Assembly: GCA_019828595.1 (NCBI GenBank)
Contig: JAHQRK010000010.1
Location: 1 to 64,000, forward strand
Reading direction: 5' to 3'
Source: Aphanomyces cochlioides
Lineage: Eukaryota > Oomycota > Saprolegniomycetes > Saprolegniales > Verrucalvaceae
Length of the DNA: 64,000 bases
The translations under genes and the position numbers were made by a program. This document shows positions 41,581 to 50,636 of this stretch, piece by piece. Every line of letters begins with the position of its first letter. Position 1 is the stretch's first letter. Below the pieces are notes generated by a model. That model saw only the letters and a program-made list of their open reading frames with translations, did not search any database and had not been told where the DNA came from.

Positions 41581-42500
41581 TCCCCTCACGGTTGATGCTC
41601 GAAGGATGCGGGATGCGACCACGGTCAATGAGTACCGTCCCGTTTGGACGGACAGCAACTGTTGGAAACGGGCGAACTGTAGCGGGGAGCATTTTGCCTT
41701 GAATCTCTCGTGAGGGGTCGATCATGACGAAGTGATTTGGTGCATATGTGTGGGCTATTCGCCCGGCCTTTTCACGCTGATTGTCGTACTGGACTTGTCG
41801 AATTTTCTTTTGTGCACTTCAATCCAATTTGTGACGTGGCTGAGATCAAAGAGCATGTTGCGACCGAACACCGCAGCTCCTGGGGACGTGTTTAGGATGT
41901 AGCTTGACGTTGATCTCAAGGCATACACCAGGGCTACACAGGACGTCTCCATTGGTCGAAGGCTTTGATTTCTTGAGTGCGCATTTTGTCGCCGATTACC
42001 AAGTGAATACGCTCAATTATGCCGTTTGCCTGAGGGTTTTTTGACGTGGTAGGAACAGATTTCACGCCGTAGCTTTCTAAAAGCTCTGCAAACTCGAACT
42101 CACTTCCTTGATCGTGTATGCAGGCATCGGTCGGGGGTAGCGAAAGATCCACACTGTGTCGGTTAGATGAACGGCAGTAGCGCTGTCCATTTCACGTGCT
42201 GAGGCGATTTCGCAGAGTCGCTTCGTTGTATCGATGATTGTTAACGCCGGAAACGTCTCTTCGCCGTACGGGCCGATGGAATTAACAGCAATTTCGTACG
42301 AGGGCCTCCTTGGGTGGCAGGTGGCCGTGCTTGCGGATGTTCTTCTTGTTCAGACACAAGCGACATGATATTGACCAATCAGAGACGTCTTTTGCATTGG
42401 CCAATCAAAAATTTCTTTGAGGGAGTTTAGAATTGATTTTGCACCGGAGTGGAGAAGCCAAGCATTGTATGTGTCGAACACAGCGCGTCGAAGTGAAGGC
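41580..42500 (-). pseudogene. Ty3/gypsy integrase, broken
   Basis: Read right to left, the minus strand gives a Ty3/gypsy-type integrase in several frames. A zinc-binding region comes first (VFDTYNAWLLHSGAKSIL...FDWP, about 42350-42500). The catalytic core follows with a decayed first acidic site (AVNSIGPYG, where families normally have Asp), then HDQGSEFEF and KNPQANGIIERIH (41934-42152). The C-terminal part (SPGAAVFGRNMLFD, 41755-41952) is followed by an IQGKMLP...VRPNGTVLI segment near 41600-41715. Frame changes between the pieces and the lost Asp make it non-functional. In gypsy elements integrase follows RT/RNase H, so this is a different element from the copia fragment next to it. Confidence 0.8.
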
Positions 42501-42501
42501 G

Positions 42502-42935
42502 GCACTTGGATCCTGCTGAAGGGGTGTTTGATCTCGTGGAAATCCAAACTGCAAAACATAGTTGCTTTGTCCACTTCCGAAGCCGAATACATTTCCATGT
42601 CTTATGGACTACAAGAGGCACTATGGCTCAAGTCATCGCTTGAAGAACTCGAGCTTTCTGTAAAACTGCCCATCATCGTTTATGAAGACAACGAAAGTAC
42701 AATCAAGATGGCTGAAAATTCAACCCTTCAACAACGAACCAAGCACATCGATGTTCGTCACCACTTCATTCGAGACTTAAATGGCGAGCACATCATTAAA
42801 ATCGACTATTGCCCCACTAATGAATTGCTTGCTGACATGCTAACTAAAGCATTGCCTTCACCAAAGTTTCAAGAACATCTCTCGAAAGTCATGACCCCTC
42901 TCTCTCACTACATCGAAGATGAAAGTTTCAATTAG
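42502..42935 (+). pseudogene. Ty1/copia RNase H, 3' end of a truncated element
   Basis: An uninterrupted frame ending at the TAG at 42933-42935 encodes the C-terminal RNase H of a copia polyprotein: GCLISWKSKLQ, VALSTSEAEY, EALWLKSSL, YEDNESTIK, RTKHIDVRHHFIRD, YCPTNELLADMLTKAL. The acidic and His residues of the active site look intact. The open frame extends to 42417, but homology begins only at about 42502, where minus-strand gypsy integrase sequence stops, so the 5' part was lost at that junction. A G-rich tract follows the stop and leads into an LTR. It is less decayed than the minus-strand copia fragment and is a separate copy. Confidence 0.9.
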
Positions 42936-42942
42936 GGGGCAA

Positions 42943-43080
42943 TGTTGAGACTTTTAGAATGTAATCTCAACTTTCACATTCGAGAAAGGTCTTTTAACTA
43001 TAAAACAACTAACATATTGCATGTTCCAGAAGACTCTAGAAGACAAACGAAGACAAATGAAGACCACAGAATTCACACTA
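42943..43080 (+). mobile_element. Start of a copia 3' LTR (end not defined)
   Basis: Directly after the copia stop codon and the GGGGG polypurine tract at 42936-42939, the sequence begins TGTTGAGACTTTTAG, the usual LTR start. A TATA-like ACTATAAAAC lies near 42998. The right end and target-site duplication cannot be set because no second copy is in the window, so the end given here is approximate. Confidence 0.6.
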
Positions 43081-43628
43081 GGCGTAGTTAGCTTTCATGT
43101 TAACCACCTAAATCACTTTCCAATTTCCCTTCTAGAGTTGCATATTTTCCAGTGGGTATTCTGCTTTCAATAGTATTTACCTTAAATAGATCCCGCGGTC
43201 TCTCATAGAACCTGTTCATCTGTGGGTAATTGATCTCGATATAATTTTTCAGCCACACAAAATTTTCATCATCAAACAGAATCACAGATAGAATGGCAGA
43301 ATTCATAATACCTTTATCATTTGATATTTATTTATTTAAACATTTTATACTTGTGTGATAAGATTTCCTTTTCTGTACCTGGTACATTTGTATTGTACTG
43401 GGAATTTGTCGGACAAGGTTTCGGAATTCATACATCGGTGATGTGATTGGTTAATATTATAATGAAATTTGAATGTCGTGATCGCCTTAGACAGATTGCA
43501 CTCTACATTTCTGAGATTCAAGTTATTCACCGAGTTCAAGTGTGCTTCTTTTGCGCAAAATACCAGGCACCGACATGCGTCATAGCCACTATTTTCGTAT
43601 TTCTGATGTATTTTACATCCCGTCAGAG
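43081..43628. other. AT-rich spacer, no supported gene
   Basis: This stretch holds short open frames only, the longest being 68 codons on the minus strand at 43100-43306. None matches a family I recognise. It may still contain the rest of the LTR to its left. Confidence 0.4.
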
Positions 43629-43630
43629 TA

Positions 43631-44429
43631 CACCTTTTTGCGTTTAAGTTAGATCATGTTTCAATTGATTTAATCTGTTCAAACAAAATTAAGGTCAATG
43701 ACATTGCGACAAACACAACTGCACTTCAATTAAGTCGCACTTCCATCAACTGGATTATTAAAAGTCAATTTCATTTAGAAACAGCCCACGCCATCCATGG
43801 AAAAGACAACATCACTTGAAAAAAAGTCAACAACACTTTATAAAACTTACAACCTCCAACTCACACCTCGGGGCGAGAAACAAAACTATCATTGTTCTGA
43901 AATATCGGGTTCATAAAACACATTTGGCGCTTATTAAAATGGCCCACATAGAAAATATAACCAAAATGAACCCTCGGAGGGAGAATATCTTCATCCTGGC
44001 TTTTAATGGTCTAATGTTTTTTGTCTGGTTTCCGTGAATTAACACAATATCATTCTATGCATCAAAGTCAGTTTGTCGATGGGGCGACGACGCTGGCTTG
44101 GTTTGGATCTTCTCTAAAATCTTCCTTACGACTAACATGTATCAAATATAGCTCGCTTCCTGCATGTGAGGGTCACTCAAGTTGCGCAAATTGCTTAATT
44201 TGTAGGTTGCAAGTTTTATAAAGTGTTGTTGACTTTTTCTGAAGTGATGTTGTCTTTTCCATGGATGGCGTGGGCAGTTTCTAAATGAAATTGACTTTTT
44301 ATAAATTCAGTTGATGGAAGTGCGACTTAATTGAAGTGCAGTTGTGTTTATCGAAATGTCATTGACCTTAAATTTTTTTGAACAGATTAAATCAATCGAA
44401 ACACGATCTAACTTAAACGCAAAAAGGTG
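43631..44429. mobile_element. Foldback-type element with 225-bp inverted repeats
   Basis: The left arm 43631-43855 and right arm 44204-44429 are inverted copies of each other with only a few differences. Both ends read CACCTTTTTGCG outward and are flanked by TA (43629-43630 and 44430-44431). About 350 bp of unrelated sequence lies between the arms. Long arms, no coding capacity and a TA flank suggest a non-autonomous DNA transposon, perhaps of the Tc1/mariner type that duplicates TA. The TA could also be part of the repeat, so the superfamily is uncertain. Confidence 0.85.
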
Positions 44430-44431
44430 TA

Positions 44432-45150
44432 GTAAATTGAAGCGATATTGAATTAGAGGGAGACTTAAAGTGTGTGTGTTGGCTAGCATGTTGTCCTACA
44501 ATTCTAGCGCAAAAGAGAGCTTTGAGATGTTGCGCTCGATTCTCGATAAAATATTATTATTCAGTTGTAATATAAAATAATACAAAAAGCTCTGGGAGTT
44601 GCGGGAAATCTCGAAAATATAAAAAGGCAAAAAATGGCATGAAATCGAGATATTTTTATTCAATACGAATGCTATTGTCCTTTTCAGTGAAATGTGGACT
44701 TGGCAGGTCATTGGCCAAATCGCATACTAGTATTAATCGACTATTTAATTTAATATGAAATATCGTATAGTATACAAAGTTAAGTACAATTTCTTCCAGG
44801 CAATGGTACTGAGCTAAGTTCACTAACACCTGCATCCCAGAATACCGTCATGTATGATTTCTACGCCTAATACAACCTCGTTATGAAGTGTCAAGACGCC
44901 GCGCGTATCTTCCGCGAGTCAGCGTCCATCATGGCCTGGCCTTTCCCCAAGTCATAAAATTAAGGTGATTTGATTGGTCAAAATATTGAAAATACTGCTA
45001 TATGATTGGCTAGTCGATTGTTAGTCGATTCTGCTAAGTCGATTCGATTCGACAGCCCAATCCAATTTGGAATCGAATGCATAATACGAGTGTTGAAATT
45101 TGACAGTGAAGTTGAGGAGCTCGTTGTCGCAAACTGGTTTCCTGCCGCTT
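44432..45150. other. Non-coding spacer
   Basis: About 720 bp of AT-rich sequence without a supported gene. A 71-codon minus-strand frame (44496-44711) is rich in Ile, Ser, Leu and Asn, as AT-rich DNA would give by chance, and has no recognisable motif. Confidence 0.5.
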
Positions 45151-45151
45151 T

Positions 45152-45985
45152 TCAAGTAACAACGAGAATTAGAGCGCCCGTCGAAGGGCACACAACAACT
45201 TCCTTTGTCATCTGGTCGACAGCAGACTGAACTTGCACAGGAAATTCGACTCGAAATGTTGTCTGAGGAACTTCGTTGATGACTGATGCAACTCGTTGAA
45301 GTTGTTCCTTCAAAGCCATCACTTTTGGATGATAGTGAGTGATGGTCTTCGATTTAATTTCATTGGCAAAAATATCTTCGACACTAGACATCATGATTGG
45401 CCAATCCATTTTCACCAATCCAAATAAACCACTTTGGTCAACGACAAAATCAAGTTTGTTGCTGCCCGAAGGAAGGCATATTGTGGCGATGACCATTTCT
45501 TGCATAGTGTTTGGATCGCGATACGTCGCAACATTGTACGCATAATGCGTGCAACTACTGTAATAACTCCGACGTTGTCTCCTCCGTCTCCTCTGCAAAC
45601 TCCGCGTAACGCAGCCGTTTTCCTGGCTTCAATTCCAGAAATTCGTCAGAATTGTCATTGTCGCGTTTAGTTTGTCTACCTACTATTGTGAAACATGATA
45701 ACTTGAATGAATATGGAAACTTACAGGGAATGCCGAGTCGCGGTCGAGTTTTATTGAAATGCGCTCGGAAAACGGTCAATCCAAACGGTTGAAATGCTTC
45801 GTGTTGCTCAAAACCGATTTGGGTGTGTCTGTCGGATCAATCGAGCCGTCCTTGAACAGCTTTTCCAACAACAATTGTTCATCACAGCCCTTTCGCCACA
45901 CGTTCGCCCTTGTCATTGTCAAACAGTTGGAAAATGAGACTTCCTTTAAAAATGAAACCTTGTGTCCAATTTTTACATTTCATGA
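45152..45985 (-). pseudogene. Decayed gene of an unrecognised family
   Basis: Protein-like sequence runs along the minus strand in several frames. The first part is near 45985-45900 (NWTQGFIFKG...NDKGERV). A neighbouring frame gives RKGCDEQLLLEKLFKDGSID, then a third gives VFRAHFNKTRPRLG near 45760. A GTAAGT...AATAG intron of about 42 bp seems to lie between this and an acidic stretch (KRDNDNSDEFLELKPGKRLR). The last 148 codons (45152-45598) are open and include ICLPSGSNKLDFVVDQSG and MDWPIMMSS. At least two frame changes are not explained by introns. I do not recognise the family; the setting suggests a transposon-carried gene. The inverted-repeat element at 45991 begins just at its 5' side and may have truncated it. 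Confidence 0.45.
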
Positions 45986-45990
45986 TACTA

Positions 45991-46568
45991 CACCTTTTCC
46001 AGTTCATCTCCAGAAAATTCAAGTCCAAGTCCAGATTGGTTAAGTTCAAGACCAGATAGAATCCCATAAACTTATATTCAAGGAGAAATAGATGTATTAT
46101 ATTTTAGAGTTCTTCAAATTATGTGTCCAGTGAGCAGTCAATGCAAGTCATTTGAAGACATGACAAGAAAGACGTAAGACACGGCAACTCACGACCGAGT
46201 CCGCGCCAGACAGTTGACTGCCCAGAGCAATGGCGTCAACTTGGAGATTGCGTGGATGTGGATTGATGAAAACAAACTAGGCATTGAGATAGCGCCTATC
46301 TCCGTGAGATGCGAATGAACTCTTGGTTAGGCTCCTCAGTGAGGACTGTGGAGCAAAGCCCAACAGAAAAGTGCGTAAAAATGCGCTTAGACCTTCGATC
46401 ATACTCTGACATGTTACTCTAGAGCTTTTCACCTCTACGACGGAATGTAGAAATTAAATTTCAAAGTTTATTCATTCAGTTTATATATAGTTTTTCGGAG
46501 TATCTGGTCTTGAATTTAACCTTTCTGGACTTGAACTTGAATTTTCTGGAGATGAACTGGAAAAGGTG
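45991..46568. mobile_element. Short inverted-repeat element (MITE-like)
   Basis: The 68-bp arms at 45991-46058 and 46501-46568 are inverted copies with few mismatches. The outer ends are CACCTTTTCCAG, flanked by TA (45989-45990 and 46569-46570). The roughly 440-bp centre has no coding capacity. The first eight bases (CACCTTTT) and the TA flank match the larger foldback element at 43631-44429, which suggests that the same transposase moved both. Confidence 0.8.
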
Positions 46569-46570
46569 TA

Positions 46571-47257
46571 AAAGAAAATCTCGTACAGTAGAGAAAAATC
46601 GTGTCCGGAAAAACATCTTATGTATCCGGAATATCATCCTGTTTCGAAACAAAATCCGATTTGTTTCGAAACAAAATCAAGTTCTTAATTTATGTTTAAA
46701 TCCTTTTTGGACCATTTCGGAAAAATTACCCATGTTTAAAAATGAATTTCTCAAAAAGTATTGGACGAAACTAGAAAAAGAAAACGAAACGAACAAAACA
46801 AAGGCCTTCTGTTCCCAGACCAACTTGAAGATTCAGGTTAGAATCAAGGACATGCGCAATTTCGCTCGTCGAAAATATCAATATTTTCAAAAATTCAAAT
46901 TTTTGTTCAAGGAACTTGACACAGCTAGAGTAGTTCTTTGCGAGCAAACGACAAATTTGGCAAAACGCTTGTCTACTCTTTTGTGTTTCGATCGTTTTAA
47001 TGATTAACGGCGCGGATTTCACGCAGTTTCGCCCCATGAATATCCTAAACTTATGATCTGCAAAGAGAATCAACTTTTCGAATGCATTCACAATCGATAC
47101 AAAATGATACTGCTGGCTCTATTCTGACGTCAGTCAAGTACTGTACATTAGTTTCAATATAAATAAGTATCACTATTCTTATACGTCAAATTGTATACTT
47201 ATTAATATCTAAATATAACCAAATCTTGAGAAGTGTACACACAGCGCATTTTCGCAA
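46571..47257. other. Non-coding spacer with small direct repeat
   Basis: No supported gene. Open frames of 165 codons (+, 46510-47007) and 106 codons (-, 46771-47091) are Lys/Asn/Phe-rich and overlap an inverted-repeat element or each other, so they look fortuitous. A 17-mer TGTTTCGAAACAAAATC occurs twice near 46637-46680. Confidence 0.5.
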
Positions 47258-48126
47258 ATGACATCGAATGCGTTCTATTGGCATGGATGCCAATTGACAA
47301 AGCATCCCCTTGAGGGGGGTTTCTGTGTAGGCCTGCGCCGCTTCCGTGAAATGTTTGGGACGTCTGCCTGTTGCGGTCAGGTGTGGGAGATGTCCCGCAG
47401 TGTGCGACCACCCAACACGACCCCTCCATATCTTCTCTGGGCCTTGATGTTTCTAATGACCTATGCTACCGAAGGCGAATACCATGCACTCACGGGCGCC
47501 GACGAGAAAAGTTTCCGCAAATGGTGCTGGATCTGGGTCAACATTATATCTGACTTAGACTGCGTAGGTTGACGAGTTTTCTTAAACTAATAAACTTTTT
47601 ATTGATTAAATGGGAGAACCAGTTTCAGAATAGCCATCCCGACGCGACTTTGTTTGTTTCTCTGGATGGCACGGATTTTCGTGTACGCGAGCCAACTCCG
47701 TTCGACCCGTGCTGGCATAGCCACAAGTTCCACGGACCTGGGCTTCGATATGAAGTCGGGATTTGTATCGCGACTGGTCATATCGTATGGGCTCATGGCG
47801 GAATGCCGTGTGGCTCGTGGTCAGGCTTACGTCTTGCAAGAGACGCGTATTGCTCATCAGTGGAGCCGAACGAGATGACGCTGGCAGATCGGGGCTATGC
47901 AGACCCTCACTATTTTGTTTACCCTAGACCTGGCCGTGCAGATGTTCGGCGTCAAAAAGAGATCATGGCTAGGCATGAAACATGCAATCGGCGTTTGAAG
48001 CAATTTCGTGTTCTTGGTGACGTTTTTCGTCACAATTTGTATCTTCATCCCATTTGCTTCCATGCAGTTGTGAACTTGACGCAGATCATGATTGAATCAG
48101 GCGAAGCGTTGTTCTCGGCAGTGTAA
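47258..48126 (+). mobile_element. PIF/Harbinger-type DDE transposase gene
   Basis: Two consecutive frames make up a Harbinger (DDE_Tnp_4, HARBI1-like) transposase. The first, 47258-47572, has the N-terminal region (RRFREMFGT, LLWALMFL, DEKSFRKWCWIWV). The second, 47569-48126, is the catalytic domain with all three acidic residues: Asp in SLDGTDF (residue 33 of that frame), Asp in LADRGY (107) and Glu in ARHETCN (137), followed by the usual RRLKQF. The two frames differ by one register near 47565. I found no clean GT-AG intron that joins them, so this is either a frameshift or an unusual intron. The enzyme family cuts and pastes elements with TWA target duplications. Terminal inverted repeats were not found around it, and the Myb-like partner gene of Harbinger elements is not present. 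Confidence 0.85.
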
Positions 48127-48267
48127 ATCATAACACTAATTTACATTGCATTAGTTAACACTATAATTCGATTTTCCCCGCAACTCCTTGCAAAATAAAT
48201 TATTGTATTGTACTTGGAATTTACACGACCGTTGTCCCAAGGATATGCATTGGACGATATTTATTTT

Positions 48268-50206
48268 TTACTGGCCAAGGCTAAATTTCTGAATGCAGAG
48301 GAAGATTGGACCTTCGAAGAGCTGGGATGAGAGACACAAGGCGAAGCTGTGAGACTCTTCGGGTGCGTTTCCTGGGCGTTGCGCTGCATACACGAACAAT
48401 GTAAGTATGAACTGGAATGAGCGTGTGATATCCTCTTCAGATGGCGTTTGTGGCATGGAGAAACCGGCAAGCTGGCAAACTTTTTCGAATCGGGTCATTG
48501 AAAATTTCCAGTCAGAAAGCAGCGCAAGCTGCTTTCTCGACGACAAGTCAAGAGGTACGATATATCGATATGGCGGAATGTTGAGTCTCATGTTTCCTAG
48601 CCACCAAAGTCTCCAAGCGGATGCGGCGTCTACGTTGGGCAGCTCAAATTCTTTGGGCAATTTCGACAAACGACCGTCCCATGTGAAAAGCCGACCAACT
48701 GTGGTTGGTTCGGCTGTGTCACTCGCAGGTAGTTGGCTCGACGAACGTTGATCTAGTCTACTTGCAAGCTCCGAAAGAGCCTTTTGCAAAAAATCCCTCG
48801 ATATATTTCCGGCGCTGGCACTTTGATCTTCGAGAAGGTTTTGCATCCGAGTAGAGACATCATCGGCAATGCGAACAATAGCCATGTAGTTGCGTTCAAT
48901 GCCTTGAATCAAATTGATATGAACGGGAATTCCAGTAGGCAATATAGAGCTCGTGTTTGTACTGAGATAAGGTTTGAGTTCGTGTAATAGATCATTGTTT
49001 GTGAACAACGGACTTGAAAAGAAGGGGTGTTTAGGAGTCGAAATGATAAATGAGTGACGCTAAGCCATACGACAATACTTCACGTAGCCTTCTTTGCGAA
49101 CTCAATGCAGGAAACACAATATCAATCACACTGTACACAACTTCCGATCCATTGGGGGTAAAATGAGGTGGCAAAGCAGCAAATTCAGGCTTATTGTTGG
49201 GCAGACCCGCAACAATTCGCCCTAAATATTGGTCCCCAGCGCGCTCGTAATGAATATAGCGTTCTAGCACGTGGCCAAGAGTCCATCCACATCTCAAGCA
49301 TACACTTGCAATTGATGGACCACTCGTTGTTCCAGAGCAGGCAAACGTCGCAACGCCTTTTCTGATCGAATGAGTTCCAAAGTCATTTGAATTGAGCAAA
49401 CGAGACAAAATCTTACCAAATCGGTCGCGTTGCTTACCACCAGGGAAGAGATCACCAGGTGGCAATTGAGGATGGCAGGCAAAGTACAGACCAAAGGCCA
49501 AAAATACACAAGTTGATGGATTAAAGGGGTTCGCATAGATGTGTCGAGGATCTCTCTGTTTTTCACCTGCTTGGTCTGTCTTGCTTACAATAAAAACAAC
49601 GCCAATCGAGTCCTCCTGGAAGGAAATATGCTCAAATCGAACCTGTTGTGTAGAAATCGAACGGCACATGAGATTCCACGATAGAGTGAGGAAAAGATGC
49701 GAGAATCCACCATCCATTAGACCAAGCGTGTCAACACATAGACGTTGATACAAAGAATATCCCAATGGCCGTTTGCCAGACTCCTTCACACCTCCCGATT
49801 GAGTTTGTTCGGCGTGATGTCGTCGCATTCCTACCAAGTTGTGATAAAATTGAGTCAATATAGTCTCGTACCTTGAAAGATATCTCATATCGTCGTCAAA
49901 CTGAGGAGGAAGAGCTCGATTTTCTCTTTTGTACAAATCTTTGATTGCTGAGCGATAACTGGCGAGTGTACCAGGCTTATTGTTAGTGAACTGGTAGCTC
50001 CAACCGATGAACGCAAGAAAGTCCTGGTACGTGAAGACGTCTAAGTTGATGTCGCCGTTTGTCTTAAGCATGCTCGAATCGCCATGCGCTCTTATCCACT
50101 TTTTAACTTGGTTCAATCCGCTCTTATATCCAGCTTTTGTTGACTTGGAGACGCGCATATCTCGGATCGCATCAAGCGAGGAGCTCTTACGAGGAATTCC
50201 AACCAT
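48268..50206 (-). CDS. Crypton-type tyrosine recombinase (intronless copy)
   Basis: The minus frame from the ATG at 50206 to 49031 encodes about 391 residues of a tyrosine recombinase. The catalytic set is visible, numbered from the start of the open frame at 50254: Arg198 in LMCRS, Lys225 in VSKTDQ, His295 and Arg298 in THSIRKG, Trp324 in CGWTLG, and a Tyr among 333-343 (ERYIHYERAGDQYLGR). At 49031-49033 the frame ends in TCC-TAA-A. A shift of +1 there continues without a break (KHPFFSSP...) to 48268 for about 250 more residues. This extension contains an RLWWLGN...IPPYR segment resembling the GCR1_C DNA-binding domain of fungal Cryptons (inference). The Crypton call rests on the recombinase motifs and the lack of any reverse transcriptase. 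The 3' end may use another frame and finish at 48261. It may be inactive if the frameshift is a mutation. Confidence 0.7.
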
Positions 50207-50254
50207 GGACGTTTCAGGGAGAAGGTATATTATCCAATGGTTGGGACTACTCAC

Positions 50255-50636
50255 AAACAGGACACGTGTCGTTTAAATTCGACTTCTCGCAAAACAACTA
50301 TTTTAACTTGAGTATAGTATAGAAATATGAGCAAAATTCTTCCAAGCAGAGAATTCACACGACGGCCGTCCTGTTGGAGACGCCATATCCGGACTTTCGT
50401 CCAATAAAAACTGTATTATGTAGTACAGACAAGTAGTTGTTACTTACGAAACAAACACGAAACAAAAATCCGAAAAATCAGAGAAAGCACGAAACAATGA
50501 GTTTCATAAATCGAAAAACCACAAATTTGTTAGTCTTGAAGTTTGTATATTTTCTAGAATAATAGAATATATATTTGATTTACGAAACACTGCTATCCGG
50601 ATGGATCTTCGCCAAATATGTGGCTAAGATAAGAAA
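50255..50636. promoter_or_regulatory. Intergenic region between divergent recombinase genes
   Basis: The 382 bp between the two head-to-head recombinase genes must hold both promoters if either is expressed. It is AT-rich with several CGAAACAAA-like motifs (50445-50510). No inverted repeat linking the two genes was seen, so they need not be one element. Confidence 0.35.

Noticed and set aside
46510..47007. 165-codon plus-strand frame and a 106-codon minus-strand frame overlapping it.
   Set aside because: AT-rich composition, start within the right arm of an inverted-repeat element, and no recognisable domain.
48209..50372. Similar words flanking the minus-strand recombinase ('ggaatttacacgaccg' near 48220 and 'agaattcacacgacgg' near 50353), as possible element ends.
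   Set aside because: The match is short and imperfect and does not fit the few-base duplications known for Cryptons; it could be chance.
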